Shown in pieces: positions 1 through 5,976 of a stretch of DNA of 10,549 nucleotides. The notes under the pieces were generated by a model. That model made no database searches. It was not told the DNA's origin and saw nothing but the letters and a program-made list of their open reading frames with translations. Source of the DNA: Candidatus Rifleibacteriota bacterium (lineage in GTDB: Bacteria > Riflebacteria > Ozemobacteria > Ozemobacterales > Ozemobacteraceae); NCBI GenBank assembly GCA_022704885.1, contig JAKJFO010000056.1, positions 1-10,549 on the forward strand, written 5' to 3'. A program made the position numbers and the translations under genes. Each line of letters begins with the position of its first letter. The stretch's first letter is position 1.

Positions 1-116
1 GCAAAAAAGCCTTCATTCAGCCTCTGCTCAAAGCAGCCCGCCTCGAAGACCGGGAACTTGCCGAAATCATCGGCGAAGCCCTGCCCTCAGGTTTTGTCTG
101 GGTTAAGGACAGCTGA
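1..116 (+). CDS. 3' end of unidentified gene (partial)
   Basis: The frame is open from the window edge (codons starting at position 3) to a TGA at 114-116, leaving 37 residues that end in ALPSGFVWVKDS. The stretch has helix-like character (LLKAARLEDRELAEIIGEAL) and codon choice like neighbouring genes, and the other two plus frames show no comparable composition, so I read it as the real C-terminus of a gene lying upstream. I do not recognise the family. Its last 30 bp overlap the 3' end of the adenylate cyclase gene on the opposite strand, so the two genes converge and overlap tail to tail, with no room for a terminator between them. Confidence 0.6.
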   Translation, partial: KKAFIQPLLKAARLEDRELAEIIGEALPSGFVWVKDS

Positions 117-3008
117 CGCCTTGAGGCTTATCAGTTCATAAATCTGCACTGCCTGTTCTTTGCCCCTGACTTCGCTGAATGGCATCAGTTCGGCTTCAAC
201 AAAGCATTCTATATGTTTGAAAGTGCTGCCCGAAACGACGATTTTGGCGTGTCGCCCTTTTTTAGATGCCGTTTCGAGGCGTGAAGCCAGGTTGACTTCA
301 TCACCGATAACCGTCAGATCTTTGCGCCGGCTGCTGCCAACATCGCCGAGCAGAACGGTTCCGGTGCTGATGCCGACTCCGATATCAATGCCAGATTTAC
401 CCACAAATCTGCTGTTTTTTGCCAGTTCTGCGACGAATTGTCGCATGGCAAAGGCTGCTTTTACCGCGCTTATAGTGTGATGTTCCGGTGTGTTGTGATG
501 AAAAACCGCCATTACCGCATCACCGATGAACTTATCGACACGACCATAGTTGGCGCGTATTATCGGCTCAACACCGCCAAAAAATTCGTTGAGCAGCCCG
601 AAAACCTGCTCCGGACTGCTCTTTTCGCTGAGCCCGGTAAAGTTACGTATATCTGAAAAAAGCACGGTAACTTCGACCCGACGCCCTTCACTCAACGCAG
701 CATCTGATTGATCCTGAATCGCTTCAAGCACTGATTCAGAAACATAGGCACGCATCTTTTCGCGCTCGCGCAGGCCACGCACCATATCGTTAAACGTCTC
801 GCTCAGGCGCCCCAGCTCGTCATTTCCCATATATGGCAGCGTTACATTAAGATTGCCGTTACCGACCTGCTGAGCAGCGATATCGATACGGCTGATTGGG
901 CCAATCAAGCTCGAAGTCAGGACCAGGCTGAGAATGATAGCACCGATAAGCGCTGCCGAAGCCAGACCGCTGATCACCATTTTGACGCTGTTGAGCCGCG
1001 CTTCGATCGGCAGAGTAGAAGTAAGCAGACAGGGCGTGAAACTCTGCGTATACATTGAAGACAGCGGTCTGATGGCATAGATCCAGGTTTCGTCTTCGAT
1101 AGTCACCATGCCGTTTTCTTCGGCCTTGAGGCGATGCGCGCGCTCGAACACTTCGCGAAGCTTATACCAGAGCGGCGACTGCTCAGGAATACTCTTCTCG
1201 GCCTTGAAATTGGAATAAAAATACAGTTCTGCCGGCAGGTCGCGCTTGTCGATGTCAGCATGATCGAGCGCCATGCGGTTCTGGGTAAACTCGTCGTAGG
1301 CGAAACGCTTTTCGAGATAATAATCAGGCAGCTGAATAAACAGATTGCCGATTTTTTCTTCGATTTTAAGCATAATGCTCATGAAATACATGTGCGCATT
1401 CTGAAACACAAAATAGTTCAAATTGGTTGGCCGCGAAAAATCAAAGGTAGAGCCAATCAGTTGCATATATTGTTCGACTTCTTCGTCGATGGCAGCATCG
1501 ACAACCGATGGCTGGCCACCCAGACTCGAGTCGATTCTGACTATCTTAGCTGCAACCATTTCAAGCGACTTTTTCAGGGCGTTATCCATGGTTGTCCAGT
1601 TTGTCGTGATAAAACGGCCCTTTTCGTCGGTAATAATGTAATGTTTGAATAAACCCTCTTCAGAGGCTGATTTCATGGCTGTTTCTACTGCTTCATTGGT
1701 CAGCGGCGTTGTTATACGACTTTTCAGATCCTGGTAGAGACCGCCCTCGATCAGTCGGGGAGCATCACGATAACGCAGTTCGAGCGCTTCGAAGCCGGCA
1801 CGCATTTTTACCAGCGCCGACTCTTTGAGCCGGTTTTCTTCGTGATAGGCAAAACTGTTGCCAATGCTGACCAGGCTGACAATTGGCACCAGCATGGCAA
1901 CTGCGAATATCGCAGCAATGCGCATGCGCAGCGACATGGCGAGATTTTCCATGCGCATGATGTTGGGCAGAACGACACTGCTCAACACCAGAAGCAGAAG
2001 CGCTACATACGAAAGACGGTACAGCAGAGCAGATCTGGTCTGCTGCAAGCCAGAAATGTCAGCCAGCGATATGATTCTTACCGGACTCTTTTCGTCAGCG
2101 ACGCTGGCGCGGGCAAGAAAGTTTTCAAATTCAAAAGAACTCTGGCTGCGCCCGATATAAGCGTCTAACAGTCGTGACCAGAGATTTTGATCTTTCAAGG
2201 CAGGATCTTGAACAACCGAAGAGCGATCGGAAATATTAACGGCCACAAGCGGATGCAAAAGGCCTGAACGCGGCCGGGTGCGTCGGTAAACCATGCGCTT
2301 GAGCCAGAAATGTTCAGGAAATTTGTCTGGATAAAGCATGAGCAGAAACCCGCCACGTATTTTTTCGGGAATGTTGGTTTCCCGGTAAGATTCGACATCC
2401 ATGTTCCAGACGAAGTAACAGGGCTTGCCAAGCCAGCTGAGTAACATGGGGTTGTCGAGAGACCATGATACATGCTCGATTTTGTGTTCACCCATCGCTT
2501 TCTGCAATATGTTCATGGCAGCGGTCGACTGTCTTTCAAATACTGGGTCTTTGAGCAATTCTGCGCCACTGGCGATAAGACGATGCTGTGCCATCAGTCT
2601 GGTCATCATAAACTGCCAGTTGCGCTGGCCAAGCAGTATATGCCGGGAAGGCACATCGATCAGGCGGCCGTTTTTGTCCCAGAATAACCATTTGCAGCTA
2701 TCTGGATACCATGAGTCGATTTGATCGACAAAAGATGCTATGGTCTGCGGATTTTTTTCAAGCAGCTGCAGATCCTTTATCAATGCTGCTGCAAAAGTCT
2801 GAATCTGGTGTTTTTCTGTAGAAAAAAGGCGGGCGCGCGCGCTTTGCAGATCGATATCCTGTTTTGCCGTTTCCATCCCGGCACGGTATTGCTCTTCGAC
2901 CATATTTGCCAGAGCCAGAAAGCCGACCAGAATCGGCAGTAAAACGACTGCGAAATACAGAAAAATATTGCGCAGGGTAAGAACTCTTCGCTCCAGCAGC
3001 ATTTGCAT
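87..3008 (-). CDS. Membrane-anchored class III adenylate cyclase with two periplasmic sensor regions and HAMP
   Basis: Predicted to make cAMP from ATP in the cytoplasm under control of envelope signals. Order along the 973 residues: transmembrane helix about 14-36; large periplasmic region about 37-330; two closely spaced helices about 333-350 and 362-383; second periplasmic region about 385-676; helix about 678-700; HAMP linker about 700-750; class III cyclase domain about 775-960. The catalytic set is complete: metal aspartates D786 (in FSDIRNFT) and D830 (in KFIGDAV), adenine-selecting K826 and D897 (in KDLTVIGDEVN), and transition-state N906 and R910. The K/D pair favours ATP over GTP. 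Neither extracytoplasmic region is a family I can name. The start is uncertain: M1 and M3 both precede the first helix, and neither has a strong Shine-Dalgarno. The gene is divergent from the TerB-like pair and overlaps the upstream partial gene at its 3' end. Confidence 0.93.
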   Translation of the reverse strand: MQMLLERRVLTLRNIFLYFAVVLLPILVGFLALANMVEEQYRAGMETAKQDIDLQSARARLFSTEKHQIQTFAAALIKDLQLLEKNPQTIASFVDQIDSWYPDSCKWLFWDKNGRLIDVPSRHILLGQRNWQFMMTRLMAQHRLIASGAELLKDPVFERQSTAAMNILQKAMGEHKIEHVSWSLDNPMLLSWLGKPCYFVWNMDVESYRETNIPEKIRGGFLLMLYPDKFPEHFWLKRMVYRRTRPRSGLLHPLVAVNISDRSSVVQDPALKDQNLWSRLLDAYIGRSQSSFEFENFLARASVADEKSPVRIISLADISGLQQTRSALLYRLSYVALLLLVLSSVVLPNIMRMENLAMSLRMRIAAIFAVAMLVPIVSLVSIGNSFAYHEENRLKESALVKMRAGFEALELRYRDAPRLIEGGLYQDLKSRITTPLTNEAVETAMKSASEEGLFKHYIITDEKGRFITTNWTTMDNALKKSLEMVAAKIVRIDSSLGGQPSVVDAAIDEEVEQYMQLIGSTFDFSRPTNLNYFVFQNAHMYFMSIMLKIEEKIGNLFIQLPDYYLEKRFAYDEFTQNRMALDHADIDKRDLPAELYFYSNFKAEKSIPEQSPLWYKLREVFERAHRLKAEENGMVTIEDETWIYAIRPLSSMYTQSFTPCLLTSTLPIEARLNSVKMVISGLASAALIGAIILSLVLTSSLIGPISRIDIAAQQVGNGNLNVTLPYMGNDELGRLSETFNDMVRGLREREKMRAYVSESVLEAIQDQSDAALSEGRRVEVTVLFSDIRNFTGLSEKSSPEQVFGLLNEFFGGVEPIIRANYGRVDKFIGDAVMAVFHHNTPEHHTISAVKAAFAMRQFVAELAKNSRFVGKSGIDIGVGISTGTVLLGDVGSSRRKDLTVIGDEVNLASRLETASKKGRHAKIVVSGSTFKHIECFVEAELMPFSEVRGKEQAVQIYELISLKASAVLNPDKT

Positions 3009-3114
3009 ACAGAGATTCTAACCGAAACTGCCAGATTTTTAAACTTTCTCTGGTCTGCCGGTAGAAATTGCATTATCCTCTGGCTTGTAAGCAATTTAAT
3101 CGAGGCGCCCAAAT

Positions 3115-3585
3115 ATGCCAAAGTTCGATGCCAGAGACAATCAGCTGATTCTCGACCTGCTCTGTCTGCTGCCCCTCAAGCTTTTTCTGCGACCGCGACC
3201 AGAGGGCGAGCATCAGATCAAGCTGGCACTGATCTCGATCTGCTCTGCTGCCGATACCTATGTGAACGATGAACTGCTGCGCCCGATCGTATCTGGCCTG
3301 AAGCAATCGCTTGCCGGGGCGCTGAGCGACCCTGAATTTGTTGCACTGGCCGATGACCCGGCGGTCATAAGAGCACTGCTCGAAGCAGTAGACGAGCTGC
3401 TGCAGACAAAGACCACCCTGGCACGGCACAAAGCTGTCTGTAATTTCATTTATCGTTATGCCTACAAGCTGGCCGGCATGGCCGGCAAAGAGTTTGCGAA
3501 CATCGGCCGCAACGTCTCGGCAGAAGATGCTGAAACACTGTTGTTGATAAAAGAAGTATTGAGGATCCAGGAGCAGAACCCATGA
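3115..3585 (+). CDS. Small helical protein with degenerate TerB-like C-terminal module
   Basis: 156 residues, no signal peptide or membrane segment, almost certainly helical and cytoplasmic. The C-terminal part (about residues 114-149) aligns without gaps to residues 122-157 of the next gene's product: 11 identities over 36 positions by eye, including A, AG, F, G, S, E, L, K, L. That pattern resembles the TerB-like fold, in which a small-residue and acidic turn is followed by an E-rich helix. Here the acidic turn is lost (AGKEF instead of AGDGF), so a metal- or ligand-binding role is less likely than in the partner. The start is supported by GAGG at 3102-3105. The stop overlaps the next start by 4 bp (ATGA), implying translational coupling. 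The TerB-like assignment is inference from pattern. The function is unknown, and complex formation with the neighbour is plausible. Confidence 0.8.
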   Translation: MPKFDARDNQLILDLLCLLPLKLFLRPRPEGEHQIKLALISICSAADTYVNDELLRPIVSGLKQSLAGALSDPEFVALADDPAVIRALLEAVDELLQTKTTLARHKAVCNFIYRYAYKLAGMAGKEFANIGRNVSAEDAETLLLIKEVLRIQEQNP

Positions 3586-4064
3586 CAAAAAAAGCGAATT
3601 TCGACCCGAAAGAGTGGCACGATCTGATGTATTTTGCCTGTATCGGCGTGAGTTTCAAGCACAGTATCCGCGACATACATTCGTTCAGTGAAATGATCGG
3701 CTTCATTCGCGAAATGATGTCGGTACAGAATTTCTTTGGTAAGGCCATGGAAAAATATGGCAAATCCGAGCTCATGCAGGATGTCATCAACGAAATGATC
3801 AACGCCTGCAAATCCCGGCAGGATCTGCTGAGCGACGCCATTCAGGACTTTGGCGACCTCGGCCCGGTTGTAGCCCGCGCCAACCAGATTCTCGCCGAAC
3901 GCGCCACCGATGACGAAGCTCGTGCCATGCGCGCCTACACCTACGACCTGGCTTTTACCATCGCCAGCGCCGCCGGCGACGGCTTTTTAGGCACCGGCGA
4001 AAAAATCAGCCAGACCGAAACCGAATTTCTGCACGAACTCAAGCGCCACCTGCTCGACACCTGA
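3582..4064 (+). CDS. TerB-like helical protein, paralog of the preceding gene
   Basis: 160 residues, soluble and helix-rich. The C-terminal module YDLAFTIASAAGDGFLGTG then KISQTETEFL (about residues 121-150) has the TerB-family look: a hydrophobic helix ending in A-x-x-DG, a short loop, then 'is..E..fl..l'. The acidic residues D133, E140, E146 and E148 are retained, unlike in the upstream paralog. TerB-like proteins are linked to tellurite and stress-response systems and to membrane-associated complexes, but many members have no known role, and no ter-cluster partner is present here. The start lies in an ATGA overlap with the upstream stop, preceded by AGGAG at 3569-3573 with 8-nt spacing. 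The two genes form a two-gene unit of coupled paralogs. The specific function cannot be stated. Confidence 0.82.
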   Translation: MTKKANFDPKEWHDLMYFACIGVSFKHSIRDIHSFSEMIGFIREMMSVQNFFGKAMEKYGKSELMQDVINEMINACKSRQDLLSDAIQDFGDLGPVVARANQILAERATDDEARAMRAYTYDLAFTIASAAGDGFLGTGEKISQTETEFLHELKRHLLDT

Positions 4065-4095
4065 CCCGCCAGTTGCAGGCAGAACATTAACTTCG

Positions 4096-4119
4096 CGCAA
4101 AGCCACAAAGACACAAAAA
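4096..4119. repeat. Three tandem 8-nt units, consensus CRCAAAGM
   Basis: Three 8-nt units begin at 4096, 4104 and 4112 (CGCAAAGC, CACAAAGA, CACAAAAA) in the non-coding gap between the TerB-like pair and the tRNA. Similar C-[AG]-CAAAG runs recur as extragenic repeats in various bacterial genomes (from memory, not checked). Role unknown. Confidence 0.5.
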
Positions 4120-4143
4120 ACAGCCCTTTAATTTTCGCAGGCC

Positions 4144-4172
4144 TTGAAAAATCGACGGCACTCTGTTAAATT
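4144..4172 (+). promoter_or_regulatory. Candidate promoter of the tRNA-Gly gene
   Basis: TTGAAA (4144-4149), a 17-bp spacer, then TAAATT (4167-4172) preceded by the extended -10 dinucleotide TG at 4164-4165. A start about 7 nt downstream would fall just before the mature tRNA 5' end at 4182. This is judged against the sigma-70 consensus, which is only assumed to hold in this organism. Confidence 0.5.
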
Positions 4173-4181
4173 TACATCACT

Positions 4182-4254
4182 GCGGGAGTAGCTCAGTTGG
4201 TAGAGCATCAGCTTCCCAAGCTGAGGGTCGCGGGTTCGAACCCCGTTTCCCGCT
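4182..4254 (+). tRNA. tRNA-Gly (anticodon CCC)
   Basis: A complete cloverleaf can be folded by eye. Acceptor stem: GCGGGAG pairs with TTCCCGC (last pair G-T). D arm: GCTC/GAGC. Anticodon stem: TCAGC/GCTGA around loop TTCCCAA, giving anticodon CCC at 4215-4217. Variable loop: GGGTC. T arm: GCGGG/CCCGT around TTCGAAC. Anticodon CCC reads the glycine codon GGG. The discriminator is T at 4254 and the following bases are TTT, so the CCA end is not encoded and must be added by the CCA-adding enzyme. The gene stands alone, with its own promoter-like sequence upstream and a hairpin terminator directly downstream. Confidence 0.96.
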
Positions 4255-4262
4255 TTTAATCA

Positions 4263-4294
4263 AAAGAGCCGTCGAAGCATCGACGGCTCTTTCT
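4263..4294 (+). terminator. Rho-independent terminator of the tRNA gene
   Basis: A perfect 13-bp stem (4263-4275 with 4280-4292, core AGAGCCGTCGA/TCGACGGCTCT) closes a 4-nt AGCA loop and runs into TTTCT. It begins 8 bp after the tRNA 3' end and is the strongest hairpin in the window. The A-rich left flank means it might also act, less efficiently, on minus-strand transcripts leaving 4343. Confidence 0.85.
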
Positions 4295-4342
4295 ATGCAT
4301 GGCAGATGAGCTGAGTAATTTATAGGCCAAAAACCGGATAAA

Positions 4343-4705
4343 TCAAAGTTCTTTGAGACGGCCTTTATCGGTCAGGCGGTATTTTTGCAGGCGGCTGTTG
4401 GGTTTGTCGGGGATTGTGTATTCGACAACGCCACTTTTAAGCATTTTCGCCATCAGATCATTAAGATAACGATTTGGGCGGCTTTTTCCAAGCCTGGCAG
4501 CAATTTCGCTCTTGCTGAGGGATTCGCTTTTCAGTATTTCCAGAATAGTCTGAGCCATTTTTGACTCTACCCCCGACTCTACCCTTGACTTGGGCCTCGT
4601 TGTAAGTTGTGCCGGGTCGGTGATTTTGACTATGGCGGGGCGCTCTGGATAAGTCATTGTGTCGGGGTATCTGACGATGATTTTGAAGATGTCGTCTTCG
4701 ATCAC
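4343..4705 (-). CDS. Winged-helix C-terminal fragment of an AlbA_2/COG2865-type regulator (probable remnant)
   Basis: 120 residues from a GTG start with only a weak Shine-Dalgarno. Residues 1-15 (IEDDIFKIIVRYPD) resemble the end of the ATPase-like domain of COG2865/AlbA_2 'putative DNA-binding' proteins. Residues 36-50 contain the short RVESGVES linker repeat typical of that family, and residues 50-117 form a winged helix ending in VVEYTIPDKPNSRLQKYRLT, a signature tail of those proteins (family recall, not a search). Full-length members run to several hundred residues, and here the AlbA_2 and ATPase parts are absent. In-frame reading upstream continues only 4 codons (L-E-I-R, then V for the GTG) before a TGA at 4718-4720. 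It is probably a decayed or truncated gene. A free-standing small DNA-binding protein is possible but less likely. Confidence 0.6.
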   Translation of the reverse strand: MIEDDIFKIIVRYPDTMTYPERPAIVKITDPAQLTTRPKSRVESGVESKMAQTILEILKSESLSKSEIAARLGKSRPNRYLNDLMAKMLKSGVVEYTIPDKPNSRLQKYRLTDKGRLKEL

Positions 4706-4720
4706 CCGTATTTCGAGTCA

Positions 4721-4744
4721 TTTGTGGCCCATTTTGTGACCCAT
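4721..4744 (-). repeat. 12-nt direct repeat encoding MGHK twice upstream of the remnant
   Basis: TTTGTGGCCCAT (4721-4732) and TTTGTGACCCAT (4733-4744) match at 11 of 12 positions. Read on the minus strand in the frame of the winged-helix fragment, they encode MGHKMGHK immediately before the TGA at 4718-4720, preceded by WLKIYR. Short reiterated peptides of this type (x-x-HK or xVTE units) occur in the linker of COG2865-like proteins, so this may be a scrambled piece of the same or a second gene copy. That link is inference. Confidence 0.45.
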
Positions 4745-4897
4745 CCGATAGATTTTCAGCCAGGCGGGCCTGGTTGGGGGGAAAATGTGAAGCAAAATAA
4801 GCGTCGCGTGATTGCCTCAGCGCGCGATTGCGCGGACTGCGCTACATTTTTGGATCTGACCGGCCAATTCCCTGCGTCTGAGGTTAACATTGTATAA

Positions 4898-4923
4898 GGC
4901 TGCGCAGCATCATGGCTGCAGCC
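4898..4923. promoter_or_regulatory. Adjacent palindromes upstream of the esterase gene
   Basis: Two perfect 10-bp palindromes, GCTGCGCAGC (4899-4908) and GGCTGCAGCC (4914-4923), lie 5 bp apart and can also pair with each other as a GGCTGC/GCAGCC hairpin. They sit 25-50 bp before the esterase start, just after a TATAAG (4893-4898) that could be a -10 element, although no convincing -35 is visible. They could be an operator or a leader hairpin; evidence is positional only. Confidence 0.3.
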
Positions 4924-4948
4924 AACTCTATCGATTCTGGAGTCTGCA

Positions 4949-5974
4949 ATGACACGTCTTCAATCAATTGTCCTGGCTGTCTTCTGTCTGCTGATCTATG
5001 TTCAGGCCGGCGCATCGGAGCACCACATTCCAGGAGCATGTGAAAACTACCTGAACGAACTGGATAGCACAAAGAACTCCGACCTGATTGAAGTCAGCGA
5101 CTTCGGCAGCAACCCCGGCAATCTGAAAATGTACAAATTCGTACCCGAACCGGAACCGGAAAACGCCCCTTTAATCGTTGCTCTGCATGGCACTTCAGAA
5201 AGCCCGCAGCAGTACAGCGAAAATATCGGCTGGAACCGGCTGGCTCAGAAACACGGGTTCATCGTGCTTTATCCGGCGCAGACAAAGACCAACAACGCTA
5301 CTCTGGCATTCAGATGGTTTTCTCCGGAAGACACGCGGCGCGATATGGGCGAATCAGGATCTGTCAAACAGATGATCGACAACATAAGAAAAAACCATTC
5401 CGTAGACGACCGCCGCATCTTCGTCACAGGGTTCTCAGCCGGAGCATCATTCGCAACTGTCCTCTGCTGCAATTACCCCGAACTGTTTGCTGCCGGTGCA
5501 ATCATGGCGGGAACTCCTTTTAGATCGGCTTCCAGCCTGCAGGAAGGTTTCATTGCCATGTTCAAGGGCATCAGCAAGCCGGCAGAAGAATGGGCAAAGC
5601 TGGTGCATGACCAACAACCTGGCTATACCGGCAGATATCCGGCGCTGATAATTTTTCATGGCGACGAAGACCGCACGGTGAAACAATCGAACATGCATGA
5701 AATCGTCAAACAGTTTACCGAAATCCATGCCACCGACCAGGAGGCCGACCATACTGGCATTATCAAAAGACACCGCTACAGCGCCTTTCATGACGCCTAT
5801 GGCAGAACCGTTGTAGAAACCTGGCAAATCAAGGGTATGGGACACAAATATGCCGTTGATCCCGGCAATGAGAGCGATCAGGGCGGTAAGACCGGTACTT
5901 TTGCGAGCTCTGCCGGCCTCTATTCAGCATATTACAGCTTGATCAGCTGGAAACTTATAGAACAGATGCGATAA
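4949..5974 (+). CDS. Exported PHB-depolymerase-type (CE1-like) serine esterase
   Basis: 341 residues with a Sec signal peptide (hydrophobic about 6-20, likely cleavage near YVQAGA/S, residue 22). The rest matches the type 1 extracellular short-chain PHA depolymerase / feruloyl esterase family: oxyanion-region LHG (79-81), GWNxLAxxHGFIVLYP (94-109), WFSPEDTRRDMGE (123-135), nucleophile S163 in GFSAGA, a probable catalytic D241 in HGDEDRTV, and H299 in GMGHKYAVDPG. It would hydrolyse ester bonds of secreted or polymeric substrates, such as polyhydroxyalkanoate, or feruloyl and acetyl esters on plant polysaccharide. The family does not settle which. There is no appended substrate-binding or linker domain after the catalytic part. 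GGAG at 4939-4942, 6 nt before the ATG, fixes the start. The gene converges on the CNB gene with 2 bp between stop codons. Confidence 0.9.
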   Translation: MTRLQSIVLAVFCLLIYVQAGASEHHIPGACENYLNELDSTKNSDLIEVSDFGSNPGNLKMYKFVPEPEPENAPLIVALHGTSESPQQYSENIGWNRLAQKHGFIVLYPAQTKTNNATLAFRWFSPEDTRRDMGESGSVKQMIDNIRKNHSVDDRRIFVTGFSAGASFATVLCCNYPELFAAGAIMAGTPFRSASSLQEGFIAMFKGISKPAEEWAKLVHDQQPGYTGRYPALIIFHGDEDRTVKQSNMHEIVKQFTEIHATDQEADHTGIIKRHRYSAFHDAYGRTVVETWQIKGMGHKYAVDPGNESDQGGKTGTFASSAGLYSAYYSLISWKLIEQMR

Positions 5975-5976
5975 GA

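Noticed and set aside
1134..1652. A 172-codon plus-strand reading inside the cyclase gene
   Set aside because: It lies wholly antisense to a gene with a complete catalytic motif set; the translation shows no domain or signal, and no ribosome binding site stands out.
3073..3588. A 171-codon minus-strand reading across the first TerB-like gene
   Set aside because: The plus-strand gene here has a coupled downstream paralog matching it in protein sequence; the antisense reading is rich in Cys, Gln and Arg without pattern.
3582..4064. Tellurite resistance operon
   Set aside because: Only a TerB-like module is suggested; no TerC, TerD or TerZ-like proteins are present, so a resistance role would be unsupported.
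4093..4120. CRISPR array
   Set aside because: The units are 8 nt with no spacers; no repeat-spacer periodicity exists anywhere in the window.
4461..4721. An 86-codon minus-strand reading offset from the winged-helix fragment
   Set aside because: It is a frame-shifted shadow of the fragment; the other frame carries the recognisable family tail.
4912..5043. Short out-of-frame ATG reading (43 codons) overlapping the esterase start
   Set aside because: Low-complexity Ser/Cys-rich translation, no ribosome binding site, and it ends inside the signal-peptide region of the real gene.
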